This document shows, in pieces, positions 25,662-51,094 of a stretch of 64,000 nucleotides of DNA; the first letter of the stretch is position 1, and the number at the start of each line of letters is the position of its first letter. The notes under the pieces were generated by a model. The model saw only the letters and a program-made list of their open reading frames with translations, was not told the origin of the DNA and searched no databases. The position numbers and the translations under genes were made by a program. This DNA comes from Phoenix dactylifera (taxonomy: Eukaryota; Streptophyta; Magnoliopsida; Arecales; Arecaceae): contig NC_052392.1 of assembly GCF_009389715.1 (NCBI RefSeq), forward strand, positions 35,013,144-35,077,143, in the 5' to 3' direction.

Positions 25662-28600
25662 AAATATTGGTTCAATATGATCTTGCACTCCTACAATCTA
25701 TATAATTCAAAATCTTTGTTTGCTCCATGGCTTCCGAACATTGAAAGAATTTTTGCATTGGCGATTCTGGCGAACACCATCTGCTGATTTCATCTTATAA
25801 TGAAACTGTATAAGTTGCTATTGCACAAAATGATCTTCATGCCATGCCTTCAAGATCTACAGGTTGTAGGTGGCTCTGACAATGCAAAGGTTTAAAATTA
25901 CTCATCCTAATTGCACTTTCAATTAGTAATTAGGCATTAGGTTTCAGATTGTCGCATATTGATTACAAAGCTAAGATCAGCAATTACAAGATATTTCCAA
26001 TGAAGGCTAAGTGTTCTTGTGACAGGATCTGATTTTAAAGACCGTGCCCAGTACTCAAGTACAAAATTATTGGTTGTAGTAAATGTGTTAATTCTTTTAG
26101 CATATTTTCTATAGCTATTGATATACCTGCCATACTTGCTAGTTTTCAAGGAAAATGTAAATAATGTGATCTTTATAATGTGAATTTCATGATTTTTGAG
26201 AGACGATTACTATTATGGTTCCTTTGGTCATGTCAAATGCACATCTAATGTCGACAATCTCACATTATTGTGGGAGAGAAGCATCAACAACTAGTTTGAG
26301 CTAGATAAGTTGATGCTGTAGAAATGCAGCAAATCTAGCGTGGGAATGAACACACAAGTAAGAATGGTGAAGGTATTTTCTTTTCTTGCGAAGATGTTAA
26401 GCTTGAACAGATGGATCATGCCTCCTTTTGGCTCCCATATTGGAATTACCTTTTTTTTAGCCAGCCTAAATAAGAAAAGGGATAGATGCCGATGCAATCT
26501 ATTACATATATAATGAGAAAGGCTTCGAAGGCCATGGGAAAAGCCTGAAGTCTTGTCTCGCAAATAATCTTTCCTTCTTTGATTAGAATTCATGCATATT
26601 CAAAATTCTTTTCAATTAAAACTAATCTTTTATAATTAGAGAAAGATTCATGAATAAAAATAACATTACAAATACATGTTATTTTTAAAATAAAATATAC
26701 TTTGTCATACTTTTTCTTAAAAGATTACAATGTCCTCAAAAACCACCCCTACGAAAATATATATCAAACCTCACCTCTTCCCTAAGGTGCCTTAATTTAT
26801 AAATATCTTCTAACATATAGCCACAACCAATCATAGCTTTTCAAACTCACGCATGCAGTACATGTGTTCTGTTCGGGTCCAGTATGTATATCCTAACTCT
26901 AAATATGGCGTGTATTCGAATAAATATCATGACCAAGAAAACTGTCTCGAAGATGACCAAAATCACATAACCATTATAACAATCTCTTACCAAATCGGTA
27001 TTCACCATTACAATGCTTACAATTGGTATTACCTTCATCAACCATACCATAACACATTATGAGCATATAATAAAGTAATGAGCATCATGAGGGCCATTAT
27101 TTGCCAAATGGTCAGAAAATAATGGCATTACAATGCACGTTGCTGTTTGTGCAATAAAAAAGACTTTGCTGATGATATAAATATTTCAATTTAAAAATGT
27201 TACTTGAATTTGATAAACAATGTCGCCGTGATAAATTGAACAGCAACAAGAAAACGATTATAAAATCATTATTTAACTGCTTTATCGGCCATTTAATGTT
27301 ATATAAAAGCCATTACTTTGAATCCTGACAAAACTTTATTTATTTATATATTTTCCAAGTTGCAGAGAAGTTATCTCGCACGCAAACCAAGCTTCCAGTG
27401 TTCGCGGCTACGACGGACGGCCTAGGAATTGTCACCTGTCTGTCAAAATCCTAGTAGAAGCTCCCAGGAATAAAATAAGCTGATTCAATATCTAAAGAAG
27501 CGTATGGTTTTGTTTTGTTGTTACTTGTTAGTACCAACAGCTTGCCTTAGACTCCTTTTAGATGTACGACCATGCCTTAAGAAGTTGTCATTATGGTGTT
27601 AATATTAGATGGAGATGTGCTGGCCACCATTTGAATACAGACAATGCAGGTTTGTTTGATGTTTCTGGGGCCTGCAATAGATTTGGACCAGGGGTTAGAA
27701 CCAAGGATTAGCGTTGGAGTTAAGATTAAGTGTTAGGTTTAGATTTTGGGCTGTTGGAGTGATCAAAGTTGAGGGGGGTTGTGAGGTTGGTAGTCATAGT
27801 CATTTGGGAAAACAATAGAGATTGGAGAACTCTATGCACCAAACTGTGATCAACAAGAAATGAAGATAATGAAATTTTACTTCATTTGTTCCACTCCAGT
27901 GAAGGGGAATATTGCTGTTTGAGATACAAGCACAGAGAATGCTCTCTAAGAGAAGGACTAGCTATGATCAAAATATAATGTTGTTACATGCGACCGCAGC
28001 TATGGGACAAGGAGAGCGATACGTCGATGCGGTTACAAATAAATGGCAAAAGATAAATAGCAATGTTGTTGAGGAAAAAAAATGAGGAGATGGAGTGGAA
28101 GCCATACATTTCATTTGAAATGCAATTGGCAGACTCATCCATCTTAAACTGATTTACTAAAAAAAAAGAAGAATAAAGAGCATGTTTAAAAGTTTTCACA
28201 CTTGCAACATCTTCATCTAGAGATCACATTTTGGCTCTTGAAGATAAAATGTGCATGACTGGCTCATTTAAGCTAAATGCATATCTAGTTAGATTAATAT
28301 GAGAACTTAAACACAAAAAAGTTTTAGTATCATGTTTTCGTCCTTCACATTTCTTTTTAATTGTATGTATGCTAATAAAAAACCCAGGTTTACTTTGGAC
28401 TCGAGATAGAAAATTATTGAAGGAATTATGTAGTTAGAGAGTTTATAGAAGATGGTTGATTTCCCTCCACATATGATTATTCATAGGAGATAGACGAGTT
28501 ATTTTATTTTTATGAATTAATTAATGGAATAGACCAAAAAAATGAACAAATGATGTTTATCTATGAACAATGCTAGAAGCTATCGAAACTTATATCCTCG

Positions 28601-28919
28601 ATCTTCTACCAAAATAATAACAAATGCAAAACAGGAGCCTTAATGAATCAAATTGAGTTGCATCTAAAACCTACCACATGGATCGCGGAAGTGCTATTAA
28701 TGGTGCAAGTAAAAAATATAAATTTATTATTTTAAAAATAGTATTTTTTTACTTTTTTAGAAATAATAAATATAATTTTAATATAACACGAAACATTTTT
28801 TTACTTTGATTTTTAAATCTTATTTTTTTTGAAAAATAAAAAATAAAAATGATGCGAAACATGCAAGAGTTTCCTGATATCAAGATTAAATAATTAATAA
28901 ATATTAATACTAAGCTTAG

Positions 28920-29603
28920 AGACCGGGAGGGAGGAAAGTAGGCGGTAAATAATTCAGCGTGTGCTATGGGCGGGAATAAGGTTATGCCGGTTTTAAAAAC
29001 CGAAGCAGGGTCGCTCAGGCCGAGAAAAAGGCTGAAAAGCACGACCTTTTCCTTCGCTTCCCTTTCACTCGTCGTCTCTTCTCTCAACAGGTAGTGATTT
29101 TTTTTTTTCTTTTGTCTTTTTTTTTTTTCCTTTTCCAAAACAGTAAATAAACAATAATTTCATTTGTCTATTTGATGAATAACATGTTGAAAAAACAGGT
29201 AAAAGAATCCATCTTGGATTCCAAAATCCCTCTTCCACCACTCTGCTTCTCTTGTGAGATTCCATTATCCCTCCCTCTTACCTCTCTTTACTGTTTCAAC
29301 GCCTCTTTCTGGACTCTTTTCTCTTTGTTACTCCCTTGAATTTTTCAGTGTGGATTTGAGCCCTTTCTCTTTTTTTTTTATTAGGTTTTTTGTTAAATTT
29401 CGTCTCTGATATTTGTGTTCCTTTTTTCTGTTTTCTGAATGAGTTTATGATTTTGGATGCATGTTCGTAGTCATAATAAAAGAACATTTGTTTTTGATTT
29501 TAAGATTTCATGGTTTTTTGGATTTTTTTTTGTTTTTTGTGAAGAGGTGATTATCTGAGGAAGAGTTAGGTGCTGAGAGGCGTTGGATGGTTGGGATCTG
29601 GGG
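28920..29603 (+). promoter_or_regulatory. FPP promoter and probable 5' UTR with leader intron
   Basis: A rise in G+C near 28925-29050, followed by pyrimidine-rich sequence, looks like a transcription start region. CAG|GTAGTG at about 29088-29096 is a plausible donor for an intron in the leader, because the FPP start codon lies about 500 bases further on. The matching acceptor cannot be chosen from sequence alone. Confidence 0.35.
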
Positions 29604-32600
29604 ATGGACCGCCGGAGTTGGCTGTGGAGGCGGAGGTCGTCGGAGAAGAGCCCAGGCGAGACCGAGAGCTCGGGGTCGGTATCTTCGCATTCCGAGCGCT
29701 ACTCCGATGATCAGGTTTGAGTCTGCCGATTCCTTTGTTTCCTCTGTGTAATTCTGTTTACTGTTTTCCAGTCTATTGCTTTTGTAATATTTTCTTTCCA
29801 TATGAAAAATCTCTGTGCATACCTGAAGATGAGCTTCCAATATTATTCTTTCAATTTGAAAGAAATTACCTTACTATTTGTCCTTGCTTGCCCAATGCAG
29901 CAAGGGAATTTGAAGAAAGCTTGAGGTTTTGGTAACTTCTATCTTCTTTAATTTTGTATGGATCCTATTGGCTTTGTTCGAATCGGTCCATTGTTGACTG
30001 AATCACTAGCATCAGCTGGTTGGCATTCTCTCCTCTTGAGGAGAGGTCCAGGCTTCGATTCGTGGTGGACGAAGTGTGTTACCACCATATTTCTAAAAAA
30101 ATTGATATCGTAAACTGGTAATCGCCGAGCAATACCTCTCCAACTCTTGGAGAGAGATGGCGTTTTATTTGTAAGGTCATTCCTTCATGGGTTGCTATGG
30201 AGCCCAAGCCAAGGAATGAATAGGGATTATACATTTAGTAGGCCAAGATTGGCTAATCGCATCCTTCAAGCATGAAGTAGAAATTTTTCATGGCATCCAA
30301 GGAATTGGATTTTAAGAAGGAAAATTTATGCGTTTTCTCAAATTATTTACAAAAGCTAGACTCTTAGAATAATTGCATGTTATATATAAAGTGCATGTGA
30401 TATTCTCTACTCGAATATCTTATCTCCAAGAAATTACTTCAGTCTATTGAATCAAAAACTACTGCACGAAGTAAACAACTGACTTGACAAGCTGATTTCT
30501 ATGTTATTAAATATACACTATAAATGAAAAAATGTGACATTTTTAGATATGCCAATTCCAAAATTAGGCCCTCTTCGGTTGAAGAATAACTTAGAAAAAC
30601 CCGAATGAAATCAACTTATTCAGCTTTATTTTGCCAAACAACTGTTTTGCCACTGCAATAAAGAAGGTTGAAGAAAACATACTTAATGAGTTTCAGAAAA
30701 GTTGAAAAAGCACCGTTTAGGTACTTTTCCCTCTTTAAACTGGATAAAGCTCAACAAAAATGGCAGAACGAAAACCGGGCCTTTAGTAGCATAATGATGT
30801 GAAAGTTGTGCAGAAACTAAGTTCGATATAACATTAGAAACAAAACTGAATGAAATTAAAAAAAATCTACAAACTGCTCAAGAGAGTTATTGTTACCCTT
30901 TCTCAGCATAAACTTTACTCTCATATGCCCTAATCTGTCAACTAGCCGACCATGACTTTCAAATATTGCTATGCAACCTTTCCTTGGATGTTGACTCCCT
31001 CTACCTATATCTTATATTGCCAGAATATATTGCAGACTAGGAATAAACAGACTTTTACTTTTAGAAGAAAAAAAAAACATGGAATGATATTTTGTTTAAA
31101 TAATCATAATCATAGACGTTTAGATTTTTCCCAACTATTTGTGGTTGGCTTTTTTTTTCAATAAGAAAGCCAAAATAGACAGCATGAGAGAAAATAGTGT
31201 ATCGAGTTCCATGTTGTGGTATGTGATAGGCAAGAGTTGTCAGGTGAAATTGGTGATGTGTGACAGTTTTGTAACTCAGTTACCTGAAGCAAGGCCAGGT
31301 GCTGGATCTAGGTACCAGCAACCAGATCTCTCAAAAGGAGTCGGCGCAAGGAAATGGTCAGGAAGTTGATTTAGGCATGAGATTGTAAAGAGATTCCTAA
31401 TAGAAACTTCATGCTACCAAGTCTTAGAGAGTCGTGGCTGTCATGAGCAGGGGTTTCTTATAAGAAATATTTTACTAATATAAGTACTATTAACTTCCAA
31501 TACTGAACCTATAATTAGAAACCTAATTAATAAAAAAAGACAAAAAGCCATGAGAAAGATGATTTGGTATGCATTGTCAAAGAGGGTTGTTCAGCAGTGC
31601 TCACTGGTTAGTCATGGTTCCTTTTTCTGTGGGGAAAAAAGGATGGAGCTGTGGTTGCCCCCTAAAAGAGGTTATCTTTTTTTATGGTAGTATTTGGTTG
31701 CAAGCAGCATAGTCGCTTGCAATTAAAGTTGAAGTGTAATGCATCTTCAAAAAAAGTAGCATTGTGATTAGAAATGTAGCATTTTAAGTTGGTTCACCTA
31801 GAGTTCAAGCTATAGTTTCATGATGAGGTTTGACGAACAAAAAGATCACCTTGCCTTTCAAGAAATGGTAGTATTGTATCAGAGGTAGTGGAAGTGATGG
31901 AGTTGCCCAAATAAGGTGGGATATAAGTTACTTTAGTTGTGGGTGGGAATTTGCTTGCATCATCCAATCAATTGATCACCTTCATCCCCCTTGATCTTTG
32001 ATACCATCTTGTTGCTAGTTGAGTTGCAGTAAATGAGCCAACTTGTGGTTCCAAATGCCATGAGTTGGGAGACTGCTATGCAGAAGGTGCATCTACAAGC
32101 CATGCAAAAATCTGTCTGGCGAGAGGATCTTTTGCAGGCTACTGAATAACCCCTAAGAGAAAGTTGCAAGAAGGAATTTGGAAGGAAGTTTAGAAAAGAT
32201 AACTATTCTCACATCAAGGTAGGGGCCATAAGAAAACTAGAGAATTACTTTATTTTCTAATTCTGTTCTTGTCAATACAACTGTGGTCGTGTAAACCTCT
32301 TTTTCTTTTGTTTTTTCCATGCAGGGAGGGGGGGGGGGGGGGGGGGTGCAGTGGAGGTTCTAACCCTTGGTCTCACTTTTACATTGCTTGCCTCATTGGA
32401 GAAAACGGATTTTAAAATTTGCTTCAGTTATAGCAAATATATTAAACTTTGAGGTTTCTGAATTACCTCATTAAGTAGAAAGCATGTCTGTGAGGTGGAT
32501 GGTAAGAATGTTCTGCCATCAATTAGTATGAACAATGAACATAATGGATATCCTAGCAGCATTGGTACAGAAGCTTAATTCTGTCTTTGCATATTCACTA

Positions 32601-35600
32601 TAATAAACTTATGATGATTTGGCTTGAGAAGGATGATTTGTCATCTGCTCTACAAGGATGTGGGCAGCTATGTAGAGCAAGAGGATGGTGATAAGGAGAA
32701 AGTGCTGGTGGCATAATATGTTATATTGCAGTTCATTCAAAGTAACACCCTTTATATTAACAGGTAATAGCATGAAAGGAGAATAATATAGCTTTCTTCA
32801 CTAATTATGGAACTAAGAGATACCCTAATCCCTTCCAGCCCAAGCCAATTTTGATTGGGTTGGCAATACTGCCCTCTTTTTCTTTTTCTTTTCTCTTGCG
32901 GGGTGGGGAGAGGTGATTGCTTGAATGGATGGAGATGATAACTCAATGCTCTCCACTCATGCGCAAGATTTTAGATGTTGATGTATATAACCATTTGCAG
33001 GAAAGAGCCAGGGAGACTAAAGAGAATGTATGGAAATGTGAAGGAGGTAGAGTACTAGGTGCAAGTTGTGCACATCAATTTCCATGCGGGTTACCCACCA
33101 ACTAGTAATTGTTTTGCTTTGATATTCTTGTGCAGGACTTGCACTTTTGTTATGTTTGTGAATAACGAATGGGATGTGCAACCAACACTTCTTGTAACAA
33201 ATTGAATGACACCGTAGAAGATCATCATGTTTTATTTGTATATTTGTGCTGCACAACTTGAAATAACTTAATTGTGGAAGGTTTTCTTGGATGTTCTTTA
33301 TGGTCACAATTATTCAAAATTCCACCAATTATATTAAAAATGCCATAAGTTGCAGTTTTCTCCCATGTTATGCTATCTTCTCCCCATCTCTGGTCTAATC
33401 CAAGATTTGTCACTAATTTCTTCATTCTAGCTAAGATGAATATTCATATATGTATATCTATGGGCAGGCATGAGGGCATGCTTGTGTTAGAGGCCTGCTC
33501 CTCATTTATATATTCAGGAATATACTGCTGGAAGTTGAAAAAGTGTTGCTTCTTAGATGCTTTCTTTTATATATTCATGCTTTCTTTCTGGACTTGAGAT
33601 TAAGGAAATGAATATGGATTGACTTGTATGGTAAGAACTGAGTGTATTGTTGAACAGGATGCATTTAAGGCTTCTCCAATAAATGCTTCTCCAAGTCATG
33701 CTCAATCACCTGAGATTTCATCAAAAAATGCTGGAACTGAAGTCAATGAAACTGTAAAGAGTTTGACTGAGAAACTATCAGCTGCTCTTTTGGACATTAG
33801 TGCGAAAGAGGATTTGGTGCAGCAGCATGCTAAAGTTGCAGAAGAAGCTGTTTTAGGTAGGCTACCTCTTTCATATTCATTCATCCATTGCTGCGAATAC
33901 ATGGAAATAGTCCATATGATTGAAACACTTGTAGCATGGTCCCACCCTTTAGTATCCAAATGTTTCTTAGGAGGCTAATCTGCATTCAGGGAATGATTTT
34001 ACCAGGAATATTTCTCGATTGCAGAACTCATTCGCTTCTTCATTTGGATCCCGCTCTAGGATCATGTTCTTGCTTGTTACTGCAAAATTGTCAATGCATG
34101 CTCATACTCTTTAAAATTGGATTCAAGTACCAAAAATATGTTATTTAGGCGGAACTAGCTATCTGTACTAATACAACCTGCCAATATTTGCTTTTCTGTA
34201 GTAATTCCTGGTATGGATTACTTGGGGCTCATGTGGTTTTGTGATGGATGCTACTCAAGCTGTCAATAGTTACATCATCATCAAACTTTCTATTCATATG
34301 CACTGAATTTTCAGTATCTCTTGGTGTTATTTCAATGAGTTAAATGTTAACGTGCTATAAGAATCACCATTGCAGCATTGTTGTAGCTTATTTGTTTCTT
34401 GAATCTTGATTATATTAAGCTTTTATTATTAATTGTCAGATAATTATAGTTTTTCACTTAATCCGCAAAATTTCATCAAAATTTCAATCAATTGACTTGC
34501 AAGTTTATCAGACTGCTTCATTTTGTACTTGCATTTTGAATGTAAGAAAATGCTAAAATATCAGACAACTCTTACAGATTACCCATAAGAAATAGGCCTA
34601 GTGCCTAAGCAACCACATTTAAGCGTAGACCACATGCGTGCGTGCTAGGCCCCCCTCTAGGCAAGCATTCTAGGCAAGCTATCCCTGTTTCTTCAGGGGT
34701 TGCTCTTGAATGTATTTTGTTGATTTGGTGGTGAATTCGAGCAAATACAATATTTTGAATTTTCTTTTTCCTTAAACTGAAGGACATTGCTGGGTTGGCA
34801 TAGACGTGCGAATCAGATTTTGATTATTGTTCAAGAGTTTGATTTGGCAAGATCAAGGAACCAAGATCAGAGGACACACTCTACAAGATATATTCCACCA
34901 ATAAAATGAGAAAATGTTTGTCAAAAAAGTATAATCTTAAGTTCGAAGACAAGGAAATACTTAAACCATTTTCTTCTCTGCACCATTACATCCATATATT
35001 TTAGCATGCCTTAAAACTTCTGCATCCCTTAAATTTTGTAAGTTTGAAAAATCATTAGATTCTAATCTCTGGATTACCAATTGTTGGCCATGACAAAATG
35101 TCCTGGGCAACACATGATAGACTTCGCATTTTTCTTTTATAATTATCTTCCAGTAGATGCAAGAGTCCAAGTCACATTGATAAGAAAAAGCATATGGCTA
35201 TAAATATAAGCTGAACTTGTACGCAGAACGTCAATAATTGTTTCATTAGAGTGCTTGCTCAGTGTGAAATACATAAGCTAGCTCAGACCTGGTAATGACT
35301 ATGCAATTTGTTATGAATTGCTAGATAAGTTATTCATTCACTTGCTTCTTGGACAATGATCACGCATTAATCATTTTATGCTCTTGTCATGTATATGGTC
35401 AAACACTATTTTTCTTGCTAGGTTGGGAAAAGGCAGAAAAGGAAGTTGCCACTCTGAAGCAGCAGCTCGAGGCTGCAACACAGAAGAACTCTGCCCTCGA
35501 AGATAAAGTTGGACACATTGATGGTGCCCTCAAGGAATGTGTTAGGCAACTCCGGCAATCCAAAAAGGAGCAAGAGCAAGGAATCCATGATGCCCTCATC

Positions 35601-37949
35601 AAGAAAACCCTTGAATGGGAGTCTGACAAGTTTAAGCTTGAGAGCCAGCTTGTTGAGCTCCAAGCCCAGCTAGAAGCTAAAGCTGAAGCTACTGCCCCTA
35701 TTTACCATGACCATCGTGCAAAAGTTGAAGCTCTTGAGAAAGAAAACATGGCTCTCAAAGATGAACTACTTGCTCATTCTGAGCATCTTAAATTTCTGAC
35801 ACTAGAGAGGGAACTAAGTACTAGTGCAGCAGAAACAGCCAGTAAACAACACTTGGAGAGCATAAAGAAGGTGGCTAGGCTTGAAGCTGAGTGTCGTAGG
35901 CTAAGGGCTGTAGCATGTAAATCCTCACTAAGTAATGACCACAAACCTATTTCTAGCTCCAATTATGTGGAGTCTCTTACAGACAGCCAATCAGATAGTG
36001 GGGAAAGGTTTCCTGGTCTGGATAATGAGCCAAGCTGCTCAGATTCATGGGCCTCGACTCTAATTGCTGAGCTCAATCAGTTCAGGAATGAGAAATCCAG
36101 TGCAAGAAACCTTTCCACTTCTGCAGCAATTGATTTGATGGATGATTTCCTTGAGATGGAAAGACTTGCTGCATTGCCTGAGGCTGACCATGGAAGCTCT
36201 AGCTTTGAGCTTGAAGCTGAATCTGACCGTGCTGTAAGAGATAGCTCATCAAAGAGTGAAGTCGAAGCTGTGCATCAGCAGATGGCTGGGTTAGAGGAAA
36301 AGGTTGCAACAATGGCAACTGAGAAAGTGGAAGTCGAGATGTCTTTGAATGAAACCAGAAATCAGCTTAAGATTTCTCGCAATCAGCTGGCAGTAGCTGA
36401 GGATAAGTTGATAGAATTGCAAAGGCAGCTAAATTTGGTTAATGGGGAAAAATATGTTCTTGAGATAGAAGTAGAAGCTATGGAGGCAAAGAGAAATGAA
36501 TTGGAACGTCAACTTGAATCAGCACAAACGAAAATGGGGAATTTAAGTGAGAAAGTAATTTCATTGGAAGCAAAGGTTGAGAAAGAGAAGACAATGTCTG
36601 GAGAATTAGCAGCCAGGTATCAGAATATGGAGTTACTGGAGGTGAAGAGAAAGGAACTGGAATTTCAACTTGATTCAGCTCATAAAGAAAATTTAAAGTT
36701 ACGGGAGAAGGTGAGTCTATTAGAAAGAAAAGTTGAGGAAGAGAAGGCTTCATCTTCAGAACTTGCATATAGGTGCCAGAATATGGAGGCTTTGGAAGCA
36801 AAAAGAAAGGAACTGGAGTCACGGCTTGAGTCAGCTTATTTGGAAAAGGGGAAGATACATGACAAAGTTGACTTATTGCAAAGGAAAATTGAGGAGGAGA
36901 GGGCATTTTCTGCTGAAATATCAGGTAAGCTCCAGAGTTTGGAAGCTGCGAACACAAAGAAAACGGAATTGGAGTCTCAACTAAATTCAGCACATTTGGA
37001 AATCAGAAAGCTATACGAGAAGGTTAGTTTATTAGAAGGGAGACTTGAAAAGGAGAGGACACTCTCTGCTGAATTTGCAGCTAATGCAGAGGCTGTAGAG
37101 GCAAAGAGAAGGGAATTGGTGGCACAGCTTGAGGCGGCACATCTGGAAATTGAGGGACTACTTAAGAAGTTGACTCTACTAGAAAAGCAATTTGAGGAGG
37201 AGAGAGTATTGTCTAAAGAATTTGCAGCTAAGTGCCTGGAATTGGAAAATGAGCCATCTTGGAAGAAGCGGGAAGCCGAGCTCCACCAATGTGCACATTC
37301 AAATGGAGAATTGAAGATCAAACAGGTAAAGTTCAGTTGCATTTCTTTTTTTTTTTGCAGATTTCAAGGCCTGCTTGCTTGGGATCTTCATGTTCACATT
37401 ACTTGAAAAGCTTTGGAATCTCGAGTTTTTTTAGTTCTTGTCTAGTTTAAAGAGTTGAAGAGGGAAAATTGATATTAACATTGCAAATAGGCAGATGTAG
37501 ATCAATAATGTTCTGAAGTCACAATTAACACATATTTCAGTCTTACTCTGTTGATATTGTTGACAAATTCATGCATTACTATTTCATGATTGTCTGTTTG
37601 ATAAAATTGTTTCCCTTAACAGGAGAAAGAGCGAACTCTGGCTGCTGGGAAATTGGCAGAGTGTCAGAAGACAATAGCCTCTCTAAACCGGCAATTGAAA
37701 TCTTTAGCATCATTAGATGATTTCTTGCTTGAAGCAGAGAAGCAAGATTTAAATGGAGATTCACAGAATCTTAGAGGCCAAAATTTACGAACAGTTTATT
37801 CGAGCAGTTCTCCAGAAAATCTTGGCAGTTCAACTCTGCTGAATGGTAAAGAGAGTGGATCCCAGGAATCCACTTCATCCTCTGCTCTGTTTGATTTCGC
37901 TGAGCTTTCAAACAAAAGCAGCAACAATAGCCTTACAGAAAACCAATAG
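29604..37949 (+). CDS. FPP: filament-like plant protein (FPP), long coiled-coil protein
   Basis: Exons 29604-29714, 33658-33856, 35422-37325 and 37623-37949 join in frame to 846 residues. The start [20 protein letters not shown], followed by [16 protein letters not shown], is the signature N-terminus of plant FPP proteins. Residues about 62-100 ([20 protein letters not shown]) and 105 onward ([19 protein letters not shown]) are the conserved head of the family. Most of the rest is heptad-rich coiled coil. Residues about 458-710 consist of five tandem repeats of 52 (last 49) residues, each starting like EAKRKELE. The C-terminus is Ser-rich and ends [19 protein letters not shown]. Family members are known as relatives of nuclear-envelope MAF1-binding coiled-coil proteins; the exact role here is not shown. 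Intron 1 (3.9 kb) carries a SINE-like sequence and a G19 run. I cannot assign a numbered paralogue. Confidence 0.94.
30005..30110 (+). mobile_element. tRNA-like SINE remnant in FPP intron 1
   Basis: The plus strand has an A-box-like TAGCATCAGCTGG near 30008, then a short stem-loop (CTCTCC...GGAGAG), then a B-box-like GGCTTCGATTCG near 30052. The order and spacing match the tRNA-like head of a SINE. No target-site duplication was recognised, and the family differs from the three SINEs on the left. Confidence 0.35.
30564..30786. mobile_element. possible MITE with AGGCCC ends in FPP intron 1
   Basis: AGGCCC at the left end is mirrored by GGGCCT at the right end, with a TT-rich stretch behind both. 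Similarity of the ends beyond the first eight bases is weak, so the call is tentative. Confidence 0.3.
32328..32346. repeat. G19 homopolymer in FPP intron 1
   Basis: Nineteen consecutive G bases on the plus strand, in the sense strand of the FPP intron, preceded by GCAGGGA. Its true length may be miscounted, because sequencing often errs in such runs. Confidence 0.85.
36483..37244 (+). repeat. five tandem 156/147-bp repeats inside FPP exon 3
   Basis: Units start at 36483, 36639, 36795, 36951 and 37098. Each encodes a variant of [17 protein letters not shown], then EKVSLLE and KEEERxxSAEFA. The first three units are exactly 52 residues and the fourth is 49, with the heptad pattern kept throughout. 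Confidence 0.85.
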
Positions 37950-39599
37950 ACATGTAAAAGGAGTTTCTGTGCTCGGTGTATAACTGGTATGTGTAAAAGA
38001 GACGTGTTATGCTGGAAACTTTACAAATCGGCAGTTTACAGGTGATTTTTCTGTTATCAAACCCCAAGCAAGAAAGTGGGAAAATTTGAAAATTAAATCA
38101 AAGAGCGGCAACTTTGTGTATAACTTGTGCATCTGTCTTTTGACCTACTTGCTGGTGGGATGAATTTGTGAATAGAGTAACCTAGGATGGCCAGGCGTCT
38201 TTACTGCTTGTGAGCCATGGTGTTTCTGCTTAACCAGTGAGTATTGAGTACTGACTAATTAATTTTACAATAGCTCATTGACCAAATAATTCCCCACATG
38301 GGTTCTCTATTTATCAAATCAATTGAGAATTATTTGATGGTTTAAGAATTATTCACAGATTATGTACATCATCGATGGCAATGGCTGTATCACCTCCTGC
38401 TGATGACACCTGTGGCAAGCCTGCACCCACTGGCCACTGTGTTACATGCCTGAAGCCAAGGCATTTAGAATAAAGCCTACAAGCTTTAATCTCATGGTCT
38501 CTTCTTTTTTTTTTTTTTGGTAGAATTTGATGTCATGGGCTTATTTTTTCAATATATGCTCTTAGAAATCTATACCTCGCAATGAACTTAAGGCGAAAAA
38601 AAAGAAAGAACATGTGATTTTCCTATCTTTATTATTGATTTGACTCTATATTTTAACAACTTTGACAATCCTATTCTTGAGGCCTCCAGCTTCCAGTCGC
38701 TACCTCCGCTGAAGGCTATAGGCAGCATCGAGTAGCACAGACGAGAACGAGACTTTCTTCATCAGTGACATCATCTGCCTTTTACCCTTGAGTCACCAAA
38801 TACTCGTTTCTTGCCCTTCAATAGGAGCCTGAACTTTCCTTTCACCATATTCTGCCGTTTGTTTGAGATCTCCCTTGGGAAAAGTCATGAAACGATTGCA
38901 AAATATGTAATTTACAGAGTAAGACTCAGAGCAATTTGAATAAAAGAGAATAATATGGAGCATCCATCAACCAAGGGGAAAGAAAAGAATTATCAGTAAT
39001 AAGAATACTATTACTAGATTCACCATTCGTTTAAAGAAACTAACTTATGAAATGGCTATCACAAATCTTAATCATCTCTTGCAAGACATCCCAGTAAAAT
39101 TGGAACAGTATAATAATGATTGGTGTATCGATGAATAAGGGCAATAAACAAATCGGTGAAGAGCATTCTGTGTGTGAGAGAGAGGGAACCTTCTCGATCA
39201 CTGTAATTGTACCATCGCTACTAGATGTCCTAGGCACCACTGGTAAAAGAATAGGAGATAGTGCTCGCCATGCACACACACTAGGGCAAGAAATGAGATA
39301 CAGAAGACTGGGCATCCATGTAATTTGAATAAGAATTTAGCATCGGCAATAGGGATAGATCTTTCGGCATTCTAATAGCTTGATCAAACTCCAATGCTTC
39401 ATATCTTTTCTAAATCTTGACCACCATTAATCATGACCACATCATTAATCATTAGCACCATCTCAACAAGCTGACAGAAAATAATAGCTCTGGAATCAAA
39501 CAATTGTAACTACTTGTGCATCATTCTCGGAAACAGAGTGCAACAAGGCATCCAAAAGTAATATGATAACAAGCCGATTTATGCATCCATTGTATACAT
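37950..39599. other. intergenic region between convergent FPP and augmin 7 genes
   Basis: It contains the 3' UTRs of both genes facing each other and a T-run near 38500. No further gene or RNA is visible. Confidence 0.5.

Positions 39600-51094
<11,495 letters not shown>

Larger units (their letters stand above)
17566..29603. other. long gene-poor stretch between PsbS and FPP
   Basis: The first few hundred bases are the PsbS upstream region. The rest holds a decayed LINE end (about 18700-19300), a tRNA-Glu-like sequence (20137-20210), a (GT)n run (20389-20418) and alternating purine-pyrimidine runs (25611-25661). From about 28900 it becomes the FPP promoter and probable 5' UTR. The remaining sequence shows only short, uninformative frames. 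Confidence 0.5.

Noticed and set aside
36478-36993. 171-codon minus-strand ORF
   Set aside because: It is the antisense shadow of the repeated FPP coiled-coil exon; its apparent periodic Pro/Ser protein only mirrors the tandem repeats.
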